Assembly (NCBI GenBank): GCA_016278505.1
Contig: JADQBQ010000001.1
Location: 186,001 to 250,000, forward strand
From: Clostridiales bacterium
Lineage (GTDB): Bacteria; Bacillota; Desulfotomaculia; Desulfotomaculales; VENG01
Reading direction: 5' to 3'
Length of the DNA stretch: 64,000 nucleotides
In this document: positions 7,867 through 15,992 of the stretch, piece by piece
How positions within the stretch are numbered: position 1 is the first letter of the stretch
Layout: each line of letters starts with the position of its first letter
Translations under genes and position numbers: made by a program
The notes under the pieces: generated by a model
What the model saw: only the letters and a program-made list of their open reading frames with translations
Told to the model about the DNA's origin: nothing
Database searches by the model: none

Positions 7867-9270
7867 TTATGGCCATATTTTCCCGGGATTCATGATATTT
7901 TGTGGGTCCAGAGCATGTTTGATTTTTTGCATGGCCTGAAGTGCCGCTCCGTGCTCTATTGCAGCGTAGCCGGACCGGACCAGACCTACACCGTGTTCAC
8001 CCGTGGTAGAGCCGTTAAGTTCTATGGCCAGGCGATGTATGGCGTCTACCAGGGCATCTGCCCGCTCAACTTCTTCCGGTGAATCAATATCTATAACCGG
8101 TGCGGTATGAATATTACCGTCACCGATATGCCCGAAGGAGACCACGGTAATTCCATAATGGGCGGAAAGGCGGTGAACTTCTCGTAACGCTTGGGCTACT
8201 TTATCCAGTGGAATGCTGATATCTTCACCCGCAAAAATTCTGGTGCCGTCCGGGCGGATGCGGGCTGCGGCCGCGGCCACCAGACTTCTGCCCCGCCACA
8301 AATCGGCCATGCGCTGCGGGTCAGTAGACCATTCAGCTTTGCCGCCGGCCTTGACTGCAACATTGGAGATCTGATGGCCTTCCCATTCCACTGCTGGAGG
8401 GGAGCCGTCCACTTCAAAGAGCAATATAGCTTCCACTTCGGGTAAAGCAGTTTCCGGCCTATACATATTTACAGCCCGTATGGCCGTACCGTCAAGAATT
8501 TCTACCCCGGAGGGCATAATTCCGGCCCTGTATACTTCTTGTACCACCGGAGGAGCGTCTTCCAACCGGCGGAAGGTGGCCATTACCAGCCCTTTGGCTG
8601 CGGGCTTAGGCCAGAGCCTTAAGCGTGCCCGCGTAATTACACCGAGAGTTCCCTCTGAGCCCACGAAAAGTTTAGTTAAATTTAGTCCCGAGACATTCTT
8701 TATGGCCCTTGAATTCACTCCCCCGGTAGTTATTACCTCACCGCTGGCCAGAACAATTCTAAGTCCCAATACATAGTTTTCCGTAGTACCGTATTTGACT
8801 GCCCGTAAACCGCTGGAATTATTAGCAATCATGCCTCCCAGGGTGCACATCTGGCTGCTGCCCGGATCCGGAGGGAAGAAAAGGCCGTGATCAGACAGCT
8901 GCCGGTTAAAACGGGCATGGACTACTCCAGGGCGTACAAAGGCCTGCATGTTGGATGTATCAACTTCATCGACATTGTTCCAGGGGGAAAGATCCAGCAC
9001 TATCCCACCCCTGCAGGCCAGGCATCCGCCGGTTTCTCCGGTGCCCGCACCCCGAGGCACCACCGGTATTGACTGAGCTGATGCATATTTTAAAATGGCG
9101 GCTACTTCATGTGTTGCATGCGGAAAAACCACTGCGTCAGGGATAAAGGAATTTCTGGTTGCCAGAAATGAGCTGTCATAGGAATAAAGGCGGCGGTCAA
9201 TTTCTCCTGTCCGAATCTGGTTAGAATTGAGTATTGTTAACAGGTCTCTTTTTAAAGAATTGGAAGCCAT
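7867..9270 (-). CDS. glcD: GlcD-type FAD-linked 2-hydroxyacid dehydrogenase
   Basis: This 467-residue flavoprotein of the VAO/FAD-binding_4 family oxidises glycolate or D-lactate to the keto acid. The FAD-binding half contains VPRGAGTGETGG (about residue 75) and LGGMIANNSSGLRAVKYGTT. The C-terminal cap contains SFGHIGDGNIHTAP, with the conserved active-site histidines. GEHGVGL near the end is also typical of the family. ATG 9270 follows GAGGGATAAA. It is first in a two-gene unit with glcF. No transporter or regulator is next to it, so the exact substrate stays open. Confidence 0.92.
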   Translation of the reverse strand: MASNSLKRDLLTILNSNQIRTGEIDRRLYSYDSSFLATRNSFIPDAVVFPHATHEVAAILKYASAQSIPVVPRGAGTGETGGCLACRGGIVLDLSPWNNVDEVDTSNMQAFVRPGVVHARFNRQLSDHGLFFPPDPGSSQMCTLGGMIANNSSGLRAVKYGTTENYVLGLRIVLASGEVITTGGVNSRAIKNVSGLNLTKLFVGSEGTLGVITRARLRLWPKPAAKGLVMATFRRLEDAPPVVQEVYRAGIMPSGVEILDGTAIRAVNMYRPETALPEVEAILLFEVDGSPPAVEWEGHQISNVAVKAGGKAEWSTDPQRMADLWRGRSLVAAAAARIRPDGTRIFAGEDISIPLDKVAQALREVHRLSAHYGITVVSFGHIGDGNIHTAPVIDIDSPEEVERADALVDAIHRLAIELNGSTTGEHGVGLVRSGYAAIEHGAALQAMQKIKHALDPQNIMNPGKIWP

Positions 9271-9543
9271 TTTATCCCTCGCCTTCTAATTGATCTGATT
9301 TCGTAATTATAACACGAAATGAAAGTAGTTCAGTTAACCATGTAGCATTCAAATTAACTGGCTGCAATGGTAAAAATATTCTATTTATCAAAACAAAACA
9401 TATGCATTAGCAAATGCTAATCCTGTTGTCTTTAGGGAAATGCCATTTAGGGTGACTGTATATAAATACTGTGGCAATACTGTAAATGATTTGCAAAATA
9501 ATTTCCGCTAGGTGGTGGAAATGGCTGAGCCGGAGGTTCTATC

Positions 9544-9885
9544 GTGCACGAATTGTCCTTGATCCAAAACCTCTTGAATATAGTAATGCAAAGCGCTAGC
9601 GACAACTGTATTAAAAAGGTATCCAGTGTAGCGCTGGTGGTGGGTGAAAACTACGGTGCCCTGCCGGATGCTTTGGACTTTGCCTTTCACGTTCTGACCC
9701 AAGATACCATGTGTGCAGGAGCAGCACTGGTAGTACAGAAAAAGCCGTTGGTTTTAAGGTGCAGGGAATGTCTGGCGGAATTTTCGCCCCGGGGAGCTAC
9801 CTGTCGTTGCACCTACTGTCAAGCCTTCCGCACAGAGGTGGTTAGCGGGCGCGAATTATATATTGATTATTATGAAGGAGAGTAA
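9544..9885 (+). CDS. hypA: HypA, hydrogenase nickel-insertion accessory protein
   Basis: HypA (113 aa) binds nickel through its N-terminal Met-His-Glu and hands it to the [NiFe]-hydrogenase large subunit together with HypB. MHELS is intact at the GTG start, which follows GGAGG. The zinc site is CREC and CTYC, two CxxC pairs near residues 76 and 96. It is the first gene of hypABCDEF. The 270-bp region upstream must hold the operon promoter, but I could not pick a convincing -35/-10 pair. Confidence 0.95.
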   Translation: MHELSLIQNLLNIVMQSASDNCIKKVSSVALVVGENYGALPDALDFAFHVLTQDTMCAGAALVVQKKPLVLRCRECLAEFSPRGATCRCTYCQAFRTEVVSGRELYIDYYEGE

Positions 9886-9899
9886 AGGGGCTGTAGAGA

Positions 9900-10553
9900 G
9901 TGAAAGTAGTTCTGGGTAAAGACTTGCTGGCTGCAAACGAGAATAAGGCGGCTAAGAACCGGGAGCTTTTCGATCAAGCCGGGATTTTGGTAGTTAACTT
10001 AATTAGCTCACCCGGTTCGGGTAAGACCACTTTATTGGAAAAAACCGCCCGATTTCTGGGTGGGGACTTAAAAATGGGTGCTATTGTGGGTGATCTGTAC
10101 ACGGACAGGGATGCCCGGCGGTTAAGTGAGGCCGGCATGGTAACCGTACAAATTAACACCGAAGGGGTATGCCACCTGGATGCCAAAATGGTGGCCCGGG
10201 CGCTGCAAGAGATGCCTATGGTTTCCCTGGATCTTTTATTTATAGAAAATGTGGGAAATCTGGTTTGCCCGGCAGCCTTTGATCTGGGTGAACATGTGAA
10301 GGTGGCTGTACTCAGTGTGGCGGAAGGTACCGACAAGCCCGCCAAATACCCCGGAATTTTCCGAGAATCCGGGGCAGTGGTGATCAATAAGTCAGACCTT
10401 CTTCCTTATACAGATTTTAACGTCAAAAACTGTTTGGATGACCTGAGAGGGATTAAAGAAAATATGGCTATATTCATCACCTCAGCCAAGACCGGTGAAG
10501 GTATTGATCAGTGGTGTAAATGGCTGCGGGAGTCGAAGGGAAACATGATATGA
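9900..10553 (+). CDS. hypB: HypB, GTPase for hydrogenase nickel insertion
   Basis: This 217-residue SIMIBI-class GTPase drives nickel delivery with HypA. The Walker A motif SSPGSGKTTLLEKT lies near residue 37. GDLYTDRDARRL follows, then the metal-binding Cys/His stretch NTEGVCHLDAKM, the ENVGNLVCPA switch region and the NKSD specificity loop. There is no His-rich N-terminal tail, so it lacks the nickel-storage extension of some HypB proteins. The start is GTG 9900, 14 bp after hypA. Confidence 0.95.
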   Translation: MKVVLGKDLLAANENKAAKNRELFDQAGILVVNLISSPGSGKTTLLEKTARFLGGDLKMGAIVGDLYTDRDARRLSEAGMVTVQINTEGVCHLDAKMVARALQEMPMVSLDLLFIENVGNLVCPAAFDLGEHVKVAVLSVAEGTDKPAKYPGIFRESGAVVINKSDLLPYTDFNVKNCLDDLRGIKENMAIFITSAKTGEGIDQWCKWLRESKGNMI

Positions 10554-10565
10554 GGAGTGAGAGAA

Positions 10566-10796
10566 ATGTGCCTGGCAATTCCGGGTTTGGTGGTGGAAAT
10601 GCAGGGCAAGGACTGGGCTGTCATTGAGGTGAGCGGTATTAGACGTACCGTAGGAGTGCAACTGGTAGAGGGAGTGAAAACCGGTGATTATTTGATGGTG
10701 CATGCCGGCTATGCAGTGGAAAAGTTAGACTTGATCGAGGCTGAGGCACGCATAGAGCTATGGGAGGAGTTACTGCGGTTTGAAGGTTCTGAATAA
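10566..10796 (+). CDS. hypC: HypC, hydrogenase maturation chaperone
   Basis: HypC (76 aa) carries the Fe(CN)2CO group from HypD to the hydrogenase large subunit, using its N-terminal cysteine after Met removal. The protein begins MCLAIPGLVVEM, so Cys2 is preserved only if ATG 10566 is the start; the upstream in-frame GTG at 10557 would bury it. AGGAGTGAGAG precedes this ATG. The C-terminus overlaps the hypD start by 17 bp. Confidence 0.95.
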   Translation: MCLAIPGLVVEMQGKDWAVIEVSGIRRTVGVQLVEGVKTGDYLMVHAGYAVEKLDLIEAEARIELWEELLRFEGSE

Positions 10797-11904
10797 ATTA
10801 AATGACCCGGAACTGGGGAAAAAAATAGTCGGACGGGTCAAAGAAGTAGCCTGCAGGGCTGCAGAAAAGCTGGGGCGTCAAGTGGTACTGATGGAGGTTT
10901 GTGGTACGCACACAACCTCTATTTCTCGCATGGGACTCCGCAGCCTTATGGCCGGCCTAGTGGATCTTCGCAGTGGACCGGGTTGCCCGGTATGTGTTAC
11001 TGATGCTGAAGATATAGAGCGTATGCTATTACTCTCGCGTATTCCCGGCGTAGAGGTGGCTACTTTTGGTGACATGGTGCGTGTGCCGGGGAAGAACAAT
11101 TCGCTGGAAGGAGAACGGGCCAGAGGTAGCTCCGTTAAAATAATCTACTCCCCCCAAGATGCTCTGATTTTGGCCAGGGAAACGCCGGACCTGGAGATTG
11201 TGTTTCTGGGTATAGGGTTCGAAACAACAGCTCCTCTAACAGCATTGACAGTAAAGAATGCTCAGGCCCTAAAACTAAAAAACTTCAGTGTTTATTCAGC
11301 GCACAAATTAGTGCCCCCGGTGATGCGCACTTTGTTGAATAGTGGTAATTGCCATGTTGACGGGTTTATTTTACCCGGTCATGTCAGTGCTGTAACCGGC
11401 AGCCGGGCATTTAATTTTATCGGGGAAGATTTTGGTATTCCGGGCATTGTGTCCGGTTTTACTCCCATGGACATGTTAGACTCCATATATCATTTGTTAA
11501 CCTTAATACTGCAAGGTGAACACCGGATTAAGAATGGGTACCGGTGGGTGGTAAGGGATGAAGGTAACAAGAAAGCCCAAAAAACTATGGCAGAATGTTT
11601 CCATGCCGGTGATGCGTACTGGCGGGGTCTGGGACTTGTCCCTGAAAGTGGGCTTTATTGGCGAGATACCTACACTTCCTATGATGCTGCCCAAAAATTT
11701 GACCTAAAAAAGGTTTTGCCCGCCAACCCGGCAGGCTGCCGCTGTGGCGAACTCCTGCAGGGTATAATCACTCCTTGGGACTGCGCTCTTTTTGACGAAC
11801 AATGCACTCCCGCCCACCCCGTTGGGCCGTGCATGGTTTCTTCCGAGGGAGCCTGTTTTGCATATTACCGTTATGAGGGAAGTGGTGTTCGAAATGGATT
11901 ATAA
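10780..11904 (+). CDS. hypD: HypD, Fe-S protein for Fe(CN)2CO assembly
   Basis: HypD (374 aa) holds a [4Fe-4S] cluster and, with HypC, is the scaffold on which iron receives cyanide and CO ligands. Signatures are MEVCGTHTTSISRMGLR near residue 40 and LRSGPGCPVCVT, followed by GFETTAP and the C-terminal CRCGELLQGIITPWDC with further cluster cysteines. The start is TTG 10780 behind GGGAGGAG, inside the end of hypC. The end overlaps hypE by 11 bp, consistent with translational coupling. Confidence 0.95.
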   Translation: MKVLNKLNDPELGKKIVGRVKEVACRAAEKLGRQVVLMEVCGTHTTSISRMGLRSLMAGLVDLRSGPGCPVCVTDAEDIERMLLLSRIPGVEVATFGDMVRVPGKNNSLEGERARGSSVKIIYSPQDALILARETPDLEIVFLGIGFETTAPLTALTVKNAQALKLKNFSVYSAHKLVPPVMRTLLNSGNCHVDGFILPGHVSAVTGSRAFNFIGEDFGIPGIVSGFTPMDMLDSIYHLLTLILQGEHRIKNGYRWVVRDEGNKKAQKTMAECFHAGDAYWRGLGLVPESGLYWRDTYTSYDAAQKFDLKKVLPANPAGCRCGELLQGIITPWDCALFDEQCTPAHPVGPCMVSSEGACFAYYRYEGSGVRNGL

Positions 11905-12916
11905 ACGGGACAAAGATGCAGTTGTTTTACTCGCTCACGGAGACGGAGGTTTATTAAGCCGTGAATTAACGGAAAAAGTGTTTTTGCGATACTTTAAAAG
12001 TCCGCTGCTGGAGCAGCTTGATGATGCTGCGGTGCTCACGATGCCTTCGGACAGGCTGGCGGTAACCACCGATGCTTACGTTGTAGACCCCATTTTCTTT
12101 CCCGGTGGGGATATCGGTAAGCTGGCCATCTACGGTACAGTAAATGACCTGGCAGTAAGCGGTGCCCACCCCCGGTATATTACCGTGGCTTTTATTTTGG
12201 AGGAAGGTTTGCCCCTAGCTAATTTGGAGATGGTATGTGCCACCATGGCAGAGGCTTGCAAAGAAGCCGGGGTAACCATGGTGGCGGGGGATACAAAGGT
12301 TGTTCCGCGGGGTGCTGCTGATAAATTATTCATTACAACTACCGGAGTAGGGACGATGCCCGCAGATATCAGCCCGGGGTATCACCGCGTGAGGCCGGGA
12401 GATAAAATTATTATTAACGGGAGCTTAGGAAATCACGGACTGACCATATTGTCAGCGCGGGAGAAGCTGGGACTGGAGGGAGCATTAAAAAGTGACTGCG
12501 CACCCTTAAATGGCATTGCCGGCAGGATCTGGGACCGGTGTCCCGGAGTAAAAATAATGCGTGATTTAACCAGGGGTGGTCTGGCTACCAGCGCCAAGGA
12601 AATAGCTCAAAGTTGCGCCATGGATATGTATATAAAAGAAAAGTTAATACCTATTGATCCGGAGGTGCAGGGGGGGACAGAAATGTTGGGCCTGGACCCT
12701 CTTTATCTGGCTAATGAAGGAAAATTTATAACCATTATTAAAGACGGAGAAGCTGCCTTGGCACTTGACATTATGCATAGTCACCCCCTGGGAGAAAAGG
12801 CAGTTATTATTGGTGAAGTTCAAGTGGGAAAAGGTAATGTTTATCTGGAGACACCACTGGGCGGCACCAAGATACTGGGTATGCTGGCGGGAAATCCATT
12901 GCCCAGAATCTGTTGA
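11894..12916 (+). CDS. hypE: HypE, thiocarbamate dehydratase making the cyanide ligand
   Basis: HypE (340 aa) dehydrates the carbamoyl group that HypF attaches to its C-terminal cysteine, creating the thiocyanate that donates CN to hydrogenase iron. The protein ends NPLPRIC, so the required terminal Cys is present. The PurM/SelD-like fold shows DDAAVL, TTDAYVVDPIFFPGGDIG, GTVNDLAVSGA, GDTKVVP and DLTRGGLATSAKE. The frame stays open upstream inside hypD, but ATG 11894 gives the normal N-terminus (MDYKRDKDAVVLLAHGDGG). Confidence 0.95.
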   Translation: MDYKRDKDAVVLLAHGDGGLLSRELTEKVFLRYFKSPLLEQLDDAAVLTMPSDRLAVTTDAYVVDPIFFPGGDIGKLAIYGTVNDLAVSGAHPRYITVAFILEEGLPLANLEMVCATMAEACKEAGVTMVAGDTKVVPRGAADKLFITTTGVGTMPADISPGYHRVRPGDKIIINGSLGNHGLTILSAREKLGLEGALKSDCAPLNGIAGRIWDRCPGVKIMRDLTRGGLATSAKEIAQSCAMDMYIKEKLIPIDPEVQGGTEMLGLDPLYLANEGKFITIIKDGEAALALDIMHSHPLGEKAVIIGEVQVGKGNVYLETPLGGTKILGMLAGNPLPRIC

Positions 12917-12946
12917 CGGTTTTTAGTTTGAACGAGGTGATAGTTG

Positions 12947-15238
12947 ATGGAACAGACGGTGTGCAGGCGGGTACTTGTGACCGGCATGGTGCAGGGGGTT
13001 GGATTTCGCCCCTATATATACAAACTGGCGGTCACTATGGGCTTAAAGGGGATAGTGTATAATTCCGGTCAAGGGGTGGTTATTAAGGTGGAAGGCATCT
13101 TGTCCCGGATCGAGGAGTTTATTAATTTTATACACGCGCATCCTCTTCAATTGGCCCATATAGCTAATGTTAATGTGAATACTTTTCCCGGCCAAGGTTT
13201 TAAAGATTTTACCATAGCCGTTTCCAAGGGTGGTGTTACGGACAAGACTGTGGTTCCTCCTGATGCTGCAACCTGTGCACAATGCCGACGCGAAATTTTA
13301 GATTCTGTAGATAGGCATTACCGCTACCCATTTACCAACTGTACAGGTTGCGGTCCCCGTTTCACTATCTTAAAAGAGCTGCCGTACGACCGTACTTGTA
13401 CTTCCATGGTTTCTTTTCCCATGTGCGAGAGTTGTGTCCGGGAATACAATGATCCAGGTGATCGCCGTTTTCACGCCCAACCGGTTGCATGTCCCGTCTG
13501 TGGTCCAAAGGTTTACCTGGTAGACCAACATGGTAATAAAATAAAAGGTGACTGGGTGGAACAGTCCCGGCTGATACTTTCTAAAGGTAAGATACTGGCT
13601 GTTAAAGGTCTGGGGGGCTTTCACCTGGCCTGTAACGGGCTGGATAATAGTGCAATAGAGCGGTTGCGGCGGCTCAAAAAACGCCCCGCCAAGCCCTTGG
13701 CCGTAATGTGCCGTAACCTGGATGTAGTACGAAAGTACTGCCTGGTGACCACCAAAGAAGCAGAGCTACTATGTTCTCCCGCAGCCCCCATTGTTGTATT
13801 GCCAAAAAGGTCGGCCTCATCCCTGCCACAGGCATTAAGTCCCGGGCTTAATACTCTGGGGGTAATGCTTTCTTATACACCGCTGCATATCTTGTTAATG
13901 GGCCGGTGCTTTGACCTGTTAGTAATGACCAGCGGTAATAAAGGCGGTCTGCCGCTGGTTACTGATAACGCTTCGGCCCTGGCTCAATTACAAGGGGTAG
14001 CAGATTTCTTCTTGCTCCATGACCGGGAGATTGTTAACAGGTGTGACGATACAGTAGTTTGTATTAATGAAAATAAAACTCACTTTTTCCGCCGTTCCAG
14101 AGGATTCGTGCCGGAGCCCCTTATGGTCCCGGGAAATAATCAAGGCCACCGTGGAGGAAAGGACATTGCTGTGTTGGGCGTGGGAGGTGATATGAAAAAC
14201 ACCTTTTGCCTGTTAAGGCCCGGTCAGGCCTATTTAAGTCAGCATATAGGATCGTTGGATAAACTGGAAGGTCAGAATGCATGGCACAGCGCTTTGCAGC
14301 GTTTTTGCCACCTGTTAGGTGTTAAGCCCCGTGCTGTAGCTCTTGACATGCATCCTGATTATTACAGCGCTGCTTTAGCCCGTGAATTGGAGTGTCCCAC
14401 ATTAATAAATGTTCAGCACCACCACAGCCACATGGCCGCTTGCATGGCCGAAAACGGCTTAAACGGAAAAGTTATAGGTGTAGTCTTAGACGGAACCGGT
14501 TATGGATTGGATGGGGAAATATGGGGATGTGAAGTGCTGTCGGGAGGGTACCATGCTTTTGCGCGGGAATTTCATTTGCAATACTTACCTCTTCCCGGTG
14601 GAGAGTATGCTGTAAATAATCCCTGGGTTACTGCAGTTGCCTATTTAATTTCCATGTTTGGTGAGCAGGGTTACGAAAAAGCTGAGCAAATTTTTCCGGA
14701 CCGGAGAAAACAAATCGGTATTATTGTTAAAATGATTAACAGCAAGATTAATACCCCATACACTTCCAGCTGCGGCAGGCTTTTTGATGCCGTATCGGCC
14801 CTTTTAGGGGTCTGTCGGGAAAATACATATGACGGCCAGGCCGCTGTACAGTTAGGTGAGATGATTCCCCTATATTATCAAGGAGAGCTTGACCCATACC
14901 CGTACACGGTTAATAAAGGTGTTATGGGAGTAAGTATACTGTTCAGTTCAATTATGCATGATCGTGCCCGCAGTGTGCCACCTGAACAAATTGCTAAACG
15001 TTTTCATGATACCATGGTGGCCATGCTTGCCTGCGCCGTGCAAGATGTACGGGCGCGCAGCGGGTTAAACCGGGTAGTGCTGAGCGGGGGCTGTTGGCAT
15101 AACCGGTATTTGCTTGCGGCTTCGCACGGGTTTTTAGCAGATAAAGGCTTTGACGTTTATGTGCATAATAAAGTGCCTCCGGGTGACGCCGGCATTTCTT
15201 TGGGCCAGGCGGTGATCGCCTGCCATAATATTACTTGA
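12947..15238 (+). CDS. hypF: HypF, carbamoyltransferase for hydrogenase maturation
   Basis: HypF (763 aa) uses carbamoyl phosphate and ATP to carbamoylate HypE. Domains in order: acylphosphatase (GMVQGVGFRPYIYKLA, residues ~10-95), two zinc fingers (CAQC/CTGC and CESC/CPVC, ~105-180), a YrdC/Sua5-like domain (~200-390, KKRPAKPLAVM), and a Kae1-like C-terminal domain with HHHSHMAACMAENG and VLSGGCWHN. TTG and ATG are adjacent; ATG 12947 has the better spacing from GAGGTGA. It is the last gene of the operon and is followed by a strong terminator. Confidence 0.95.
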   Translation: MEQTVCRRVLVTGMVQGVGFRPYIYKLAVTMGLKGIVYNSGQGVVIKVEGILSRIEEFINFIHAHPLQLAHIANVNVNTFPGQGFKDFTIAVSKGGVTDKTVVPPDAATCAQCRREILDSVDRHYRYPFTNCTGCGPRFTILKELPYDRTCTSMVSFPMCESCVREYNDPGDRRFHAQPVACPVCGPKVYLVDQHGNKIKGDWVEQSRLILSKGKILAVKGLGGFHLACNGLDNSAIERLRRLKKRPAKPLAVMCRNLDVVRKYCLVTTKEAELLCSPAAPIVVLPKRSASSLPQALSPGLNTLGVMLSYTPLHILLMGRCFDLLVMTSGNKGGLPLVTDNASALAQLQGVADFFLLHDREIVNRCDDTVVCINENKTHFFRRSRGFVPEPLMVPGNNQGHRGGKDIAVLGVGGDMKNTFCLLRPGQAYLSQHIGSLDKLEGQNAWHSALQRFCHLLGVKPRAVALDMHPDYYSAALARELECPTLINVQHHHSHMAACMAENGLNGKVIGVVLDGTGYGLDGEIWGCEVLSGGYHAFAREFHLQYLPLPGGEYAVNNPWVTAVAYLISMFGEQGYEKAEQIFPDRRKQIGIIVKMINSKINTPYTSSCGRLFDAVSALLGVCRENTYDGQAAVQLGEMIPLYYQGELDPYPYTVNKGVMGVSILFSSIMHDRARSVPPEQIAKRFHDTMVAMLACAVQDVRARSGLNRVVLSGGCWHNRYLLAASHGFLADKGFDVYVHNKVPPGDAGISLGQAVIACHNIT

Positions 15239-15248
15239 AAATAGAGAA

Positions 15249-15286
15249 GACCAGATAGGGTCAGACCCTGTCTGGTCTTTTTCGGT
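15249..15286 (+). terminator. Rho-independent terminator of the hyp operon
   Basis: GACCAGATAGGGT pairs with ACCCTGTCTGGTC and is followed by TTTTTC. It ends hypABCDEF and also lies just beyond the stop of the convergent 45-aa gene. Confidence 0.88.
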
Positions 15287-15287
15287 A

Positions 15288-15425
15288 TTACGGTCTTTGT
15301 ACTGCCAGAAGATAAACCTCGCTATTTTCGCCGCCGTTCATTTCCTTTTCCGTTGTCATTAATTTTTGTAACTGGCCGTCGTTAAGTTGGGCCACCTTCA
15401 TTCCTTCGGTATTTATCTGAGTCAT
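15288..15425 (-). CDS. Small conserved-looking protein, 45 aa
   Basis: On the minus strand an ATG at 15425 follows AGGAGGG by about 12 bases and gives MTQINTEGMKVAQLNDGQLQ, then KLMTTEKEMNGGENSEVYLLAVQRP. The pattern LNDxQLQKL...EKE...VYLLA resembles small proteins common in Clostridia, but I cannot name the family. It converges with hypF and is divergent from the Fur-controlled feo promoter. Confidence 0.6.
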   Translation of the reverse strand: MTQINTEGMKVAQLNDGQLQKLMTTEKEMNGGENSEVYLLAVQRP

Positions 15426-15523
15426 ATTATTTACCGACCCTCCTAAAAACTTGTAGCAATCATATTATGTCCCGCAGTAAAAATGTAATACATTATTTTT
15501 TATATCAGTTAATAAATTAATTG

Positions 15524-15552
15524 TTGACCAACGGCACCGGTTATCTTATAAT
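15524..15552 (+). promoter_or_regulatory. feoAB promoter
   Basis: TTGACC (15524-15529) and TATAAT (15547-15552) are separated by exactly 17 bp. The transcription start should be near 15559, at the edge of the first Fur box. Confidence 0.85.
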
Positions 15553-15558
15553 TGTTAT

Positions 15559-15600
15559 TGAGAACGGTTATCTTTTTCAATTCAGCGAGAATGATTATCG
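15559..15600 (+). promoter_or_regulatory. Two tandem Fur boxes controlling feoAB
   Basis: Two 7-1-7 inverted repeats resemble the Fur consensus TGATAATnATTATCA. TGAGAACGGTTATCT is at 15559-15573 and CGAGAATGATTATCG at 15586-15600. Both lie just downstream of the -10 box, so iron-loaded Fur would block initiation. A Fur-family gene lies 4.7 kb downstream. Confidence 0.75.
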
Positions 15601-15626
15601 ATATGTCTTAAGTTGAGGGGGCCGCT

Positions 15627-15932
15627 ATGACCACGCTGGACAAGGCGCAAAAAGGGCAAGTGATAAAAATATCATCTATAGATAATCCTGACATTAAGAC
15701 CCAAGCTATCCGCCTTGGAATTGGAGAAGGAGAAGTAGTTACCTGTAGGGAAATAATTCCTGCGGGCCCTGTGGTAATCTGTAAATGTAAGCAGGAAGTG
15801 GCCATAGGAAGGCAGCTTGCTCGCAAAATTGGGATTGAACCTGTGGCGCTACCCTTAAACAAATGTGCTTCCTGCATGGTAGCGGACGCAAAAACACCGC
15901 AGCGTGCACAGGCAGTATCTCATAAAATATAA
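15627..15932 (+). CDS. feoA: FeoA, ferrous iron transport accessory protein
   Basis: FeoA (101 aa) is an SH3-like cytoplasmic partner of FeoB. It shows the usual pattern GQVIKISSIDNPDIKTQAIRLGIGEGE followed by GPVVICKCKQEVAIGRQLARKI. A C-terminal extension carries CASCMVAD, a CxxC pair not found in the shortest FeoA proteins and possibly metal- or redox-sensing. ATG 15627 follows GAGGGGG. It is transcribed from the Fur-boxed promoter and followed 60 bp later by feoB. Confidence 0.9.
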   Translation: MTTLDKAQKGQVIKISSIDNPDIKTQAIRLGIGEGEVVTCREIIPAGPVVICKCKQEVAIGRQLARKIGIEPVALPLNKCASCMVADAKTPQRAQAVSHKI

Positions 15933-15942
15933 CATAAGATAC

Positions 15943-15972
15943 CCGGCCCGGATAACCGGGCTGCTTTTTATT
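15943..15972 (+). terminator. Weak intercistronic hairpin between feoA and feoB
   Basis: CCCGG-ATAA-CCGGG followed by CTGCTTTTTATTT. It may partly attenuate feoB relative to feoA. Confidence 0.45.
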
Positions 15973-15992
15973 TATACGGGGGCAGTACAATT

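Noticed and set aside
9271-9543. A sigma-54-type promoter for the hyp operon.
   Set aside because: TGGCA and TTGC-like pieces are present but at the wrong spacing.
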